39,810 nt of DNA. Origin: Aurantibrevibacter sp041749595 (GTDB lineage Bacteria; Bacteroidota; Bacteroidia; Flavobacteriales; Flavobacteriaceae). How positions within the stretch are numbered: the first letter of the stretch is position 1; each line of letters starts with the position of its first letter. This document shows, in pieces, positions 17,485 through 25,575 of the stretch. The DNA lies in the NCBI GenBank assembly GCA_041749595.1, contig JBGTBA010000041.1, positions 1-39,810 on the forward strand, written 5' to 3'. Both the position numbers and the translations under genes were made by a program. Below the pieces are notes generated by a model. The model saw only the letters and a list, made by a program, of their open reading frames with translations, made no database searches and was not told the DNA's origin.

Positions 17485-18528
17485 ATGGATAAGAACAACA
17501 ATTTTAGTAGAAGAAAATTTATTGGCACTTCTGCCACTTTTGCCGCCGGGGCGACGTTGACAGGACCTTCACTTTTCGGGGCTCCATCTCTATTTTCATC
17601 CCCCATAAAACCTAATAGTGTGATAAACGGGGTGCAGGTTGGGGTTATCACCTATTCGTTTAGGAGCATGCCCGACCAAAGTGCAGAGGCCACCTTACTC
17701 TATATTTTGGATTGTGGGATAAGTGCGATTGAACTTATGGGAGATCCGGCGGAATCATTTGCGGGAAGCCCTGAAAACCCTGTGGATAGAAGGGCTTACT
17801 TTGGATTGATGCGGGCCAAGCGCAATGGGGAAGCACTTACCCAAGAACAGCAGAAGGAGTTTTCCGTTTTGCAGGAACAAAACGCAGCATACAACAAAGC
17901 GGTGGCCGAATGGCGCGCCATCGTGCCGATGGATAAGTTTGTAGAGCTTCGGAAAATGTACAACGATGCGGGAGTCAGTATTTATGCGTTTAAGCCAAGG
18001 GCTTTTGAAAAGGATAATACCGATGCCGAAATGGAATGGGGCATGCGGGTCGCAAAGACCCTTGGAGCCACCCATATTACCTTGGAACACCCCAGTGATG
18101 ACACCCATACCAAGAAATTAGGGAAATTGGCAGAAAAACACGACATCTATGTGGCCTACCATGGGCATGAGCAGCAAACGCCCACTTTTTGGGATACCGC
18201 CTTGGAACAATCTTCCTATAATGCCTTGAATTTGGATATTGGACATTATGTAGCGGCAGGTAACACCGACCCGCTCGATATTGTAAAAAGGAAACACGCC
18301 CATATAAAAAGTATGCATGTAAAAGATAGGCAAAACAAGGGGAATGGTGGCGCGAATTTAGTTTGGGGTAAAGGGGATACTCCTATTAAAGAGGTATTGC
18401 AATTGATGCGGGAAAACAACTATAAATTTCCTGCCACCATAGAACTGGAGTACAACATCCCTGAATATTCGGATGCCGTTACCGAAGTGAAAAAATGTTT
18501 GGCGTATTGCCGATTGGCCCTGACTTAG
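17485..18528 (+). CDS. Tat-exported sugar phosphate isomerase/epimerase-like TIM-barrel protein
   Basis: This 347-residue protein is of the xylose isomerase-like TIM-barrel family. The N-terminus SRRKFIGTSATFAAGA is a twin-arginine signal, so it is exported folded, probably with its metal. Metal-site segments typical of the family are THITLEHPS, YVAYHGHEQ, LNLDIGHYVAAG, SMHVKDRQ and the final TIELEYNIPE. Compared with common family members it has an insertion near residues 90-140, rich in Gln, Glu and Lys. The gene lies 19 nt after the cytochrome-containing lipoprotein. A joint role in periplasmic conversion of a sugar or cyclitol is inferred. The name 'sugar phosphate' isomerase need not reflect the true substrate. 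Confidence 0.87.
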   Translation: MDKNNNFSRRKFIGTSATFAAGATLTGPSLFGAPSLFSSPIKPNSVINGVQVGVITYSFRSMPDQSAEATLLYILDCGISAIELMGDPAESFAGSPENPVDRRAYFGLMRAKRNGEALTQEQQKEFSVLQEQNAAYNKAVAEWRAIVPMDKFVELRKMYNDAGVSIYAFKPRAFEKDNTDAEMEWGMRVAKTLGATHITLEHPSDDTHTKKLGKLAEKHDIYVAYHGHEQQTPTFWDTALEQSSYNALNLDIGHYVAAGNTDPLDIVKRKHAHIKSMHVKDRQNKGNGGANLVWGKGDTPIKEVLQLMRENNYKFPATIELEYNIPEYSDAVTEVKKCLAYCRLALT

Positions 18529-18572
18529 GCCAATAGACCACCCCCAAAGAAAATAGGTAGTTATTGGATAAA

Positions 18573-18651
18573 AAATTAAAAATAAAAGGCGGAGATTAAC
18601 TCCGCCCTTTTCCCCAAATCTTACCATGAACTTAACCTACTTATGCTATGG
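18573..18651 (-). ncRNA. Candidate small RNA gene, copy A
   Basis: Read on the minus strand, this begins with a 40-nt block (18651-18612, starting CCATAGCATAAGTAGG) identical to the one in copy B. A GC-rich stem follows (GGCGGAG/CTCCGCC at 18588-18606), then a U-rich tail. A TATTTTTG -7 box ends 5 nt before the block and a TTG lies 22 nt further upstream, so transcription would start at or next to the conserved block. The predicted RNA is about 75-80 nt. The reading frame after the block differs between copies, which argues against a peptide. The RNA family is not recognised. Confidence 0.6.
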
Positions 18652-18656
18652 TCCTT

Positions 18657-18689
18657 CAAAAATAGGGCAAAGATATTGGTATTGAGCAA
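18657..18689 (-). promoter_or_regulatory. Promoter of candidate small RNA A
   Basis: On the minus strand TTG (18689-18687) and TATTTTTG (18664-18657) are 22 nt apart. This matches the Bacteroidetes -33/-7 pattern. The expected start is within a few bases of 18650, the first bases of the conserved 40-nt block. Confidence 0.55.
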
Positions 18690-18787
18690 GGTTTTAGATG
18701 AATGTATCTATAATCGGTTTAAATGCCCATTTAAGATTATTTGGATTGTGAAATGGAAAGAAAAACCTTATAACAATATTAGGATGT

Positions 18788-18862
18788 AAATAAAAAAGGT
18801 GGAGAAGTCTCCACCTTTTTTGCCCCAAATCTTACCATGAACTTAACCTACTTATGCTATGG
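18788..18862 (-). ncRNA. Candidate small RNA gene, copy B
   Basis: The same 40-nt block as copy A (18862-18823 on the minus strand) is followed by a stem of different sequence (GGTGGAGA/TCTCCACC, 18798-18815) and a run of six T. The stem keeps its shape although its bases changed, which points to selection on a terminator. Upstream, TACATTAG (18875-18868) differs from TANNTTTG at one position and sits at exactly the same 5-nt distance as in copy A. A good -33 box is not seen. Confidence 0.55.
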
Positions 18863-18924
18863 CAAGCCTAATGTAGTACTGGATTTCCCCAAGAGAATCA
18901 GAAACACGATAAACAGCAGAAATC

Positions 18925-18960
18925 ATCGATAAAATACACAAATATGTGTATTTTATCGAT
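18925..18960. repeat. Perfect 16-bp AT-rich hairpin just after purF
   Basis: The arms ATCGATAAAATACACA and TGTGTATTTTATCGAT are exact inverted complements around a 4-nt loop. The structure starts 7 nt after the purF stop codon (minus strand). No T-run follows in either direction. It may stabilise the purF mRNA 3' end or bind a protein. Confidence 0.7.
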
Positions 18961-18967
18961 ATTATTG

Positions 18968-20866
18968 TTAATATGCTCTTTGATTTTTCCCTTCGTAGAA
19001 GTTAATAAAAGCTCGGTTCACCACTCTATTTCCGCCAGGTGTTGGGTAGTTTCCGGTAAAGTACCAGTCGCCCAGATTTTTGGGACAGGCTTGATGCAGA
19101 TTTTCTACGGTTTGATATATAATTTGCACTTCGGCCTTAATATCCACGGGGCTTAATAATTTTCCTATTTTTTCGGAAACCTGATCTGTCGTAAAGGGTT
19201 CATAGAACTCCTTTACATAATTTACCACATCCCTGTCATTGGAATTTACCTGCTTTAAGCATTTCGCGTAAATGGCATCTATGATGTGCGAAGATCCTTT
19301 TTCCCTATGCAATTCCTGCGCAGCTTTAAAGGCTATAAAATCCTCGAGCTTGGCCATATCAATCCCGTAACAATCGGGATAGCGTATTTGAGGGGCGGAA
19401 GAAACCACAACGATCTTCTTGGGTTCAAGTCGATCCAACATTTTAAGAATACTCTTTTTTAGTGTTGTGCCCCGAACAATACTATCATCTATGATTACAA
19501 GATTGTCGCTCTTTTTTACAGATCCATAGGTAATGTCATAAATATGGGCAACAAGATCGTCCCTGCTGTTGTCCTGCGTTATGAAAGTTCTAAGTTTGGC
19601 ATCTTTAATGGCCACTTTTTCTATTCTGGGACGGATCTCCAATATTTCGCGAAGTTCTTTCTGGGTTATTTTTGAACCGATGGACAGGATTTGCTCTTCC
19701 TTCCTTTTGTTCATATAGTTCTGTGCCTCTTTTACCATTCCAAAAAAAGAAGACTCCGCAGTATTGGGGATATAGGAGAAAACCGTATTTTTTATATCGT
19801 TGCCTATTGCCGATAGGATTTGCGGAAAAAGCAGTTTCCCGAGTTCTTTTCGCTCTTGGTATATTTCCTTATCGCTTCCCCTGGAAAAATAGATACGCTC
19901 AAAAGAACATGCTTTTCGTTCTACAGGAGCCAATATTTCCTTTAGGGCAACTTTCCCGTTTTTTTTGATGATGATGGCGTGTCCGGGATCCAATTCCTTT
20001 ATTTTTTCATATTTTACATTGAAAACCGTTTGGATGGCGGGCCGCTCTGATGCGATAACGACAACCTCATCATCTTGATAATAATAGGCGGGTCTTATAC
20101 CAGAGGGATCCCGAAGTACAAAAGCATCTCCATGACCCAAGAGGCCTGCCATGGCATAGCCACCATCCCAGTTCTTTGATGCCCTTCTCAGGATTTTGGC
20201 GATGTTCAACCGTTCGGCAATGAGTGGGGACGCCTCTCTTTTATTATAGCCCTCTGTTTTTATGTCCTTATATAGCTTCGCAACGGCATCATCCAAGAAA
20301 TGGCCTATTTTTTCCATTACCGTTACCGTGTCTGCCATTTCTTTTGGGTGCTGCCCCAGTTGTACCAAATTATCAAAAAGCTCGTGTACATTGGTCATAT
20401 TGAAATTGCCCGCAACAATTAAGTTTCGGTGCATCCAATTATTCTGCCGTAAAAAAGGGTGTACACTTTCTATGCTGTTCTTGCCAAATGTTCCGTAACG
20501 TAAATGACCCAACATCACCTCTCCTATATAAGGTATGTTTTTTTTTTGGAGGGCAACGCTGTCCTTATATTCGGGGTGCTCCAAGAATGCTTTGTTTATC
20601 CTTTCATTTATCTGATCAAAAATATCCTGTATGGGCTGGGATTCTATGGAGCGTACCCTGCTCATGTACCGCTCGCCCGCCACCATGTCCAATTTTATGC
20701 TTGCGAGGCCGGCTCCATCCTGTCCTCTATTATGCTGTTTTTCCATCATTAGGTACATCTTGTTCAGTCCATAAAGGGACGTACCATATTTCTCCTTGTA
20801 ATAGTCCAGGGGCCTTAACAACCTGATCAGGGAAATTCCACATTCATGCTTAACGGCATCGCTCAT
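18968..20866 (-). CDS. purF: Amidophosphoribosyltransferase (PurF family, long form)
   Basis: This 632-residue glutamine PRPP amidotransferase would form phosphoribosylamine, the first committed step of purine synthesis. An N-terminal nucleophile glutaminase domain follows an 8-residue propeptide (MSDAVKHE, then Cys9 of CGISL), which should be cleaved to expose the cysteine. The type I phosphoribosyltransferase domain has the PRPP loop NLVIIDDSIVRGTTLKK. The protein is over 100 residues longer than common PurF; the extra length is in the linker and C-terminus, as in the long form of Bacteroidetes. It is the last gene of the minus-strand run purN, rnhA, pfkB, purF. A hairpin lies in the 49-nt gap from the kinase gene. 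Confidence 0.9.
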   Translation of the reverse strand: MSDAVKHECGISLIRLLRPLDYYKEKYGTSLYGLNKMYLMMEKQHNRGQDGAGLASIKLDMVAGERYMSRVRSIESQPIQDIFDQINERINKAFLEHPEYKDSVALQKKNIPYIGEVMLGHLRYGTFGKNSIESVHPFLRQNNWMHRNLIVAGNFNMTNVHELFDNLVQLGQHPKEMADTVTVMEKIGHFLDDAVAKLYKDIKTEGYNKREASPLIAERLNIAKILRRASKNWDGGYAMAGLLGHGDAFVLRDPSGIRPAYYYQDDEVVVIASERPAIQTVFNVKYEKIKELDPGHAIIIKKNGKVALKEILAPVERKACSFERIYFSRGSDKEIYQERKELGKLLFPQILSAIGNDIKNTVFSYIPNTAESSFFGMVKEAQNYMNKRKEEQILSIGSKITQKELREILEIRPRIEKVAIKDAKLRTFITQDNSRDDLVAHIYDITYGSVKKSDNLVIIDDSIVRGTTLKKSILKMLDRLEPKKIVVVSSAPQIRYPDCYGIDMAKLEDFIAFKAAQELHREKGSSHIIDAIYAKCLKQVNSNDRDVVNYVKEFYEPFTTDQVSEKIGKLLSPVDIKAEVQIIYQTVENLHQACPKNLGDWYFTGNYPTPGGNRVVNRAFINFYEGKNQRAY

Positions 20867-20883
20867 AATCTCATATAGTAAAA

Positions 20884-20908
20884 AAGCCCCGATCCCGAGG
20901 CTTCGGGA
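20884..20908 (-). terminator. Hairpin between the pfkB-type kinase gene and purF
   Basis: TCCCGA (20893-20898) and TCGGGA (20903-20908) form a stem. On the minus strand this is followed by GGGGC and a run of T before the purF start. It may end or weaken transcription coming from the kinase gene. Confidence 0.5.
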
Positions 20909-20915
20909 CTAAGCC

Positions 20916-21842
20916 CTATTTTAGTTCAATATCAAACTGTGTCAATTCCTTGAATTGGCGCAACCTGCGTTTGACCTCTTCCTTGTCTAAATTCTGCATG
21001 CGTTCCGTCCCGAAGCGCTCCACGCAAAATGAGGCCAAGTTGGAGCCATGTATAACTGCACTTTTTAAATTATTAAAAGAGATGTTCTCGGAGGCGGCCA
21101 AATACCCCGCAAATCCTCCTGCAAAGGTATCGCCGGCCCCGGTAGGATCAAAAACTTCTTCCAAAGGCAGGGCAGGGGCGAAAAACACCTTATCGTCTTT
21201 AAATAAAAGCGCACCATGTTCTCCCTTTTTTATGACCACATATTTAGGCCCCATTTTTTGGATTTCCTCGGCGGCCTTTACCAACGAATGCTGATGGGTA
21301 AGCTGTCTTGCCTCTTCATCATTAACGGTTATGACATCTACTCGGGCTATGATCTCCATAAGTTCCCCCAAGGCATTATCCATCCAAAAGTTCATGGTGT
21401 CCAAGACAATTAGTTTTGGCTTTGCCGTCATTTGGTCAAGAACGTCCATTTGTGTATTGGGATGTAGATTGCCCAACATAACCACATCGGAATCCCTAAA
21501 ATTGATGGGGACAATAGGTTTAAAATTGGCCAAGACATTCAATTCCGTGGCCAATGTGGTCCTTGCATTTAAATCATTATGGTATTTGCCGCTCCAAAAG
21601 AAAGTTTTACCTCCTTTCACAATTTCTATGGCAGATATATCTATATTGTGATTGGACAGGATATCGAGGTATTCCTGTGGAAAATCCTCTCCCACAATGG
21701 AAACTATGGCAGACTCTGTATTAAATTGCGAAGCGGCCAGACCAATAAAGGTGCCCGCACCCCCCAAAATCTTATCGGTTTTTCCAAAAGGTGTTTCAAT
21801 AGCATCGAAGGCAACAGTGCCGACAATCAGTAATTTACCCAC
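20916..21842 (-). CDS. PfkB-family carbohydrate/nucleoside kinase
   Basis: This 308-residue kinase of the PfkB/ribokinase family transfers phosphate from ATP to a sugar or nucleoside. It has the N-terminal KILGGAGTFIGLAASQF motif (about 24-40) and the C-terminal signature DPTGAGDTFAGGFAGYLA (from residue 232), with Asp238 as catalytic base and the anion hole GAGD. It lies between rnhA and purF on the same strand, which fits a nucleoside or ribose-related substrate in purine metabolism, but the exact substrate is not readable from the motifs. A TATATTTG box lies just upstream. Confidence 0.9.
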   Translation of the reverse strand: MGKLLIVGTVAFDAIETPFGKTDKILGGAGTFIGLAASQFNTESAIVSIVGEDFPQEYLDILSNHNIDISAIEIVKGGKTFFWSGKYHNDLNARTTLATELNVLANFKPIVPINFRDSDVVMLGNLHPNTQMDVLDQMTAKPKLIVLDTMNFWMDNALGELMEIIARVDVITVNDEEARQLTHQHSLVKAAEEIQKMGPKYVVIKKGEHGALLFKDDKVFFAPALPLEEVFDPTGAGDTFAGGFAGYLAASENISFNNLKSAVIHGSNLASFCVERFGTERMQNLDKEEVKRRLRQFKELTQFDIELK

Positions 21843-21861
21843 ACTAAATCAAATTTAGGTG

Positions 21862-21869
21862 CAAATATA
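21862..21869 (-). promoter_or_regulatory. Promoter -7 box for the PfkB-family kinase gene
   Basis: The minus strand reads TATATTTG, a perfect TANNTTTG match, 19 nt before the kinase ATG at 21842. No -33 TTG is found at standard spacing. Confidence 0.5.
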
Positions 21870-21942
21870 AGGGTAAGTTTTGGAGTTTACGTTGCCCGTT
21901 TAAAAAAGAATCAACAGGTTTTTACAATACTACATGGGTTGA

Positions 21943-22434
21943 TCACAATAATTTATGGGATGCTATAAATCCCTTATCTTCTTTAAGTTTTATGGCTTTG
22001 GAAGCAGCAACGGCCAACACATCGCACCTTTCATTTTGTGGGTGGTCATTGTGCCCTTTTATCCATTTAAAATTAACCGTATGCTTTTGGGCCTCCCTTA
22101 AGTACATTTTCCATAAATCAGGGTTCTTCTTGTCTTTAAAATAGGTTCTTTCCCATCGCTCCAGCCATTTTTTTTCTACGGCATCTACCACATATTTGGA
22201 GTCCGTATATACCATGACTCTTAAGTTTTCCTTTTTAAGCCTGCGTAGGGCTTCTATTACGGCCAAAAGTTCCATTCGGTTGTTGGTGGTATGTTTAAAG
22301 CCTTCCGAAAATTCCTTTTTATAAGGTTTTCCCACCCATTCCATGATAATCCCATATCCTCCCGGACCAGGATTTCCACGGGCGCAACCATCCGTGTAGA
22401 TATGTACATCAGCTTTGTCCATGTAATATGTCAT
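21943..22434 (-). CDS. rnhA: Ribonuclease HI
   Basis: This 163-residue RNase HI cuts RNA in RNA-DNA hybrids during replication and repair. The four acidic catalytic residues are in place: D15 (IYTDGCARGNPGPGG), E55 (NNRMELLAVIEAL), D78 (VYTDSKYVVDAV) and D138 (NERCDVLA). The conserved His128 is in the KGHND loop. The start overlaps the purN end by 26 nt; an alternative ATG four codons later still overlaps. The coupling suggests co-translation with purN. The basic protrusion helix of Gram-negative RNase HI is present around KKWLERWERT. Confidence 0.95.
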   Translation of the reverse strand: MTYYMDKADVHIYTDGCARGNPGPGGYGIIMEWVGKPYKKEFSEGFKHTTNNRMELLAVIEALRRLKKENLRVMVYTDSKYVVDAVEKKWLERWERTYFKDKKNPDLWKMYLREAQKHTVNFKWIKGHNDHPQNERCDVLAVAASKAIKLKEDKGFIASHKLL

Positions 22435-22981
22435 CGATTATTCTAGGAAAATGCCCCTGTTCCAGTTGGTGAATTCTTTCTTCTATCTGTTCAACGGTTT
22501 CATGGGGAAGGATTTTGGTTTTTATCTGGCGTATGATAGTGCCTTCATCATAATTTTCATCCACATAATGCACGGTTATCCCGGTTTCCTTTTCGTTGTT
22601 TTCTTTTACCGCTAGGTGTACATGCATCCCATACATCCCTTTGCCGCCATATTTTGGCAAGAGTGCGGGGTGAATGTTTATAATTTTTTTTTGAAAATTC
22701 CGAATAAGGTTTTCAGGAATTTTCCATAGAAATCCGGCAAGTATAATTAGGTCAGGGTTTAAAGCCCTTAAAATGGAAAGGACACAATCCGAGCCATAAA
22801 AGGCAGTCTTGTTAAAACACAAAGAACTTATTTTTAGACTATTGCATCGGTCCAAGACTTTTGCGTCCCTGTTGTTTGTAAAAACACAATCTATGGAAAC
22901 TTCAGGATCATTTTGAAAATAACGCACAATGTTTTCCACATTGGAACCAGAACCCGAGGCAAAAAGGACAATATGTTTCAT
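22409..22981 (-). CDS. purN: Phosphoribosylglycinamide formyltransferase (GART)
   Basis: This 190-residue PurN transfers a formyl group from 10-formyltetrahydrofolate to glycinamide ribonucleotide, the third step of purine synthesis. The phosphate loop is ASGSGSNVENI (8-18). The catalytic Asn102 and His104 lie in INIHPALLPKYGGKGMYG, and the essential Asp145 is in DENYDEGTII. It is the first gene of the minus-strand cluster and is divergent from acpP, with 157 nt between starts. Gene order links it with the amidophosphoribosyltransferase downstream. Confidence 0.96.
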   Translation of the reverse strand: MKHIVLFASGSGSNVENIVRYFQNDPEVSIDCVFTNNRDAKVLDRCNSLKISSLCFNKTAFYGSDCVLSILRALNPDLIILAGFLWKIPENLIRNFQKKIINIHPALLPKYGGKGMYGMHVHLAVKENNEKETGITVHYVDENYDEGTIIRQIKTKILPHETVEQIEERIHQLEQGHFPRIIDDILHGQS

Positions 22982-23098
22982 GCAATGGATGGCTTACCGT
23001 AGTATAAATTTTTTACGCTAAATTAACACTCTTGTATTTAATTTTATTAAATTACCATACATTTTACCGACAAATGGTGTTATTAATCCAAAGTTTTT

Positions 23099-23106
23099 TA
23101 TTTTTG
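23099..23106 (+). promoter_or_regulatory. Promoter -7 box for acpP
   Basis: TATTTTTG matches TANNTTTG exactly and sits 32 nt before the acpP ATG. A clear -33 TTG is not present at the standard spacing. Confidence 0.5.
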
Positions 23107-23138
23107 CCAACAATTTAATATTTAAAACCAATAATATT

Positions 23139-23372
23139 ATGTCAGACATTGCATCAAGAGTAAAAGCTATCATCGTGGATAAATTAGGTGTTGATGAAAA
23201 CGAAGTAGTATCAGAAGCTAGCTTTACCAACGACCTAGGGGCAGATTCATTGGATACTGTTGAGTTGATCATGGAGTTTGAAAAGGAATTTGACATTCAA
23301 ATCCCGGACGATCAAGCAGAAAATATCGCAACGGTTGGCCAAGCCATTAGTTATATAGAAGAAGCAAAATAA
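23139..23372 (+). CDS. acpP: Acyl carrier protein
   Basis: This 77-residue acidic acyl carrier protein holds growing fatty acyl chains on a 4'-phosphopantetheine arm. The attachment site is Ser37 in LGADSLDTVELIMEFE, the classical DSL motif. Helix I starts SDIASRVKAIIVDKLG and the protein ends AISYIEEAK. Length is standard. The next gene is fabF, separated by 107 nt with a strong terminator-like hairpin, so ACP can be made in excess over the condensing enzyme. Confidence 0.98.
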   Translation: MSDIASRVKAIIVDKLGVDENEVVSEASFTNDLGADSLDTVELIMEFEKEFDIQIPDDQAENIATVGQAISYIEEAK

Positions 23373-23396
23373 TTTTATGGCTTCTTAACAAGATTT

Positions 23397-23439
23397 AAAA
23401 TTATCCATGAGGTAATCCATCCGCATGGATAATTTTTTT
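23397..23439 (+). terminator. Terminator/attenuator between acpP and fabF
   Basis: AAAATTATCCATG (23397-23409) pairs perfectly with CATGGATAATTTT (23424-23436) over 13 bp. A 14-nt loop separates the arms and the T-run continues to 23439. It lies between acpP and fabF and would reduce read-through into fabF. Confidence 0.75.
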
Positions 23440-23479
23440 AATTTACATTTGGCTCAGAGATTAAAGAAAATTAGGTTCG

Positions 23480-24730
23480 ATGGAATTAAAACGAGTTGTA
23501 GTTACAGGGTTGGGCGCATTAACGCCCATAGGAAATAACATTGCGGAATATTGGGAGGGACTGAAAAACGGCAAGAGTGGCTCGGCACCTGTTACCTATT
23601 ACGACACGGAAAAATTCAAGACAAAATTTGCCTGTGAACTTAAGCACTACGATCCGGAGAATTTTTTTGACAGAAAAGAAGCGCGTAAACTAGATAGGTT
23701 TGCGCAATATGCCCTAATTTCTTCGGATGAGGCCATTCTAGACTCTGGCCTAGACCTGAACAGGATTGATAAATTCCGGGTAGGTGTTATCTGGGGAGCG
23801 GGCATAGGGGGGTTGGAAACCTTTCAGAACGAAGTACTGAACTTCGCTGGGGGTGATGGCACGCCCAGGTTCAACCCTTTCTTTATCCCTAAAATGATCG
23901 CTGATATTGCGCCTGGGAATATATCTATAAAATACGGGTTCATGGGCCCCAATTACACGACGGTGTCTGCCTGTGCCTCTTCTGCAAATGCTATAATAGA
24001 TGCCCTTACCTATATCCGTTTGGGATATTGCGATATTATCGTAACCGGGGGAAGCGAAGCCGCCGTAACCATTGCGGGGATGGGCGGATTTGGGGCCATG
24101 CATGCCCTGTCCACAAGAAACGAAAGCCCTGAAACTGCATCCAGGCCTTTTGATGCGACCCGTGACGGTTTTGTGCTGGGAGAGGGTGCCGGAGCCTTGA
24201 TCCTTGAAGAATATGAACATGCCAAGGCCAGAGGGGCCAAAATTTATGCCGAGGTGGCCGGGGGCGGATTGTCCAGTGATGCATATCATATGACTGCACC
24301 GCACCCGGAGGGTATCGGGGTTGTACGAGTCATGGAGAATTGCCTTCGAGATGCCGGACTTAAACCGGAAGATGTGGATGCCATCAATACACATGGAACA
24401 TCCACCCCATTGGGGGACGTAGCGGAACTTAAGGCAATTACACAAGTCTTTGGGGAGCACGCCAAAAATATAAATATCAATTCCACCAAATCCATGACCG
24501 GTCATTTGCTCGGAGCCGCCGGCGCCATAGAAGCCATAGCATCCATTTTGGCTATGGTACACGGTTTGGTCCCCCCGACGATCAACCATAGCGTAGTTGA
24601 TACAAATATAGATCCCAGTTTAAACCTGACCCTTAACAAGGCACAAAAAAGGGAAGTTAATGTAGCGTTGAGCAATACATTTGGGTTTGGGGGGCATAAT
24701 GCCTGTGTGATTTTCAAGAAAATCGGTTAA
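23480..24730 (+). CDS. fabF: Beta-ketoacyl-ACP synthase II
   Basis: This 416-residue condensing enzyme (KAS II) extends acyl-ACP with malonyl-ACP. The Cys-His-His triad is Cys165 in TVSACASSANAI, His305 in NTHGTSTPLGD and His342 in SMTGHLLGAAGAIE. The glycine-rich C-terminal FGFGGHNACVIF is typical. Length matches FabF. It follows acpP and precedes rnc by 7 nt, so fabF and rnc are almost certainly co-transcribed. This gene order is widespread in bacteria. Confidence 0.98.
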   Translation: MELKRVVVTGLGALTPIGNNIAEYWEGLKNGKSGSAPVTYYDTEKFKTKFACELKHYDPENFFDRKEARKLDRFAQYALISSDEAILDSGLDLNRIDKFRVGVIWGAGIGGLETFQNEVLNFAGGDGTPRFNPFFIPKMIADIAPGNISIKYGFMGPNYTTVSACASSANAIIDALTYIRLGYCDIIVTGGSEAAVTIAGMGGFGAMHALSTRNESPETASRPFDATRDGFVLGEGAGALILEEYEHAKARGAKIYAEVAGGGLSSDAYHMTAPHPEGIGVVRVMENCLRDAGLKPEDVDAINTHGTSTPLGDVAELKAITQVFGEHAKNININSTKSMTGHLLGAAGAIEAIASILAMVHGLVPPTINHSVVDTNIDPSLNLTLNKAQKREVNVALSNTFGFGGHNACVIFKKIG

Positions 24731-24737
24731 GGATAAC

Positions 24738-25475
24738 ATGAACTTCCCTTCCAATTTATTTAATTCCCATTCTAAAGAAGATGGGGATTTTTTTTTTGAA
24801 CTAAAGAAGATCTTAGGATTTAAACCCCGGAAACTGGGAATTTACCAAAAAGCTTTTTTACATCGATCCGTGAACAAAAAAGACGGGGATGGTGTCCCAA
24901 TGAATTATGAACGGTTGGAATTTTTGGGAGATGCCATATTGGGCACCATCATTTCCAAATACCTGTACAAAGAGGTTCCTGAGGGAGATGAGGGATATCT
25001 TACCAAAATGCGCTCTAAAATTGTAAGTAGGGAGCATCTCAATGAATTGGGCAAAGATTTGAACCTCATTAAATTTGTTGAAAGTAAAATCCCCAAATCG
25101 CATTTTGGCGATAACATTCATGGCAATGTGTTTGAAGCCCTTATAGGGGCCATTTGTCTGGATCGTGGCTATGATTATTGCGAAAAATTCATAAGCAAAA
25201 GGGTCATAGAGCCTTATGTGGATATTGAACAGCTGGAAGGAAAAGTAATTAGTTACAAAAGTTTGGTTATAGAATGGTGTCAAAAGCAAAAAAAAACCTT
25301 TCATTATAATGTATACGAAGATACGGGCAATGATGTGGTGAAGCATTTTGCGGTAAAACTGTCCATAGGCGGCAAAATTGTGGCAAAAGCAAGGGCCACC
25401 TCAAAGAAAAAAGCGGAAGAAAGGGCCTCTAAGCGGGCCTATTTTGCGCTTCAGGATAAAATGGATAAGCCCTAA
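24738..25475 (+). CDS. rnc: Ribonuclease III
   Basis: This 245-residue RNase III cleaves double-stranded RNA in rRNA maturation and mRNA turnover. The endonuclease domain carries the signature ERLEFLGDAILG (about 58-69, with catalytic Glu61 and Asp65) and the second acidic site in NVFEALIGAICLDRG. A dsRNA-binding domain follows (about 172-240, ending in the KKAEERASKRAYFAL helix). It starts 7 nt after fabF, which implies one transcript. Confidence 0.97.
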   Translation: MNFPSNLFNSHSKEDGDFFFELKKILGFKPRKLGIYQKAFLHRSVNKKDGDGVPMNYERLEFLGDAILGTIISKYLYKEVPEGDEGYLTKMRSKIVSREHLNELGKDLNLIKFVESKIPKSHFGDNIHGNVFEALIGAICLDRGYDYCEKFISKRVIEPYVDIEQLEGKVISYKSLVIEWCQKQKKTFHYNVYEDTGNDVVKHFAVKLSIGGKIVAKARATSKKKAEERASKRAYFALQDKMDKP

Positions 25476-25575
25476 CTAAACTTAAATCTTTTCGATGGTC
25501 AAGGATTTGTTTAACATGCGTTGTAACTAGGCTATTTTCGTTATTAGTCATATCTTTACGTTTTCTGATCGTGGA

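Noticed and set aside
18358..18627. Minus-strand ORF starting inside the 40-nt block of copy A
   Set aside because: The corresponding frame in copy B encodes different residues and stops early, so the conserved block is not explained by coding.
23750..24589. 279-codon ORF antisense to fabF
   Set aside because: It lies opposite an intact, well-recognised gene, has no family motif and reflects codon bias of fabF.
24858..25346. 162-codon ORF antisense to rnc
   Set aside because: Shadow of the RNase III gene; no motif or start context.
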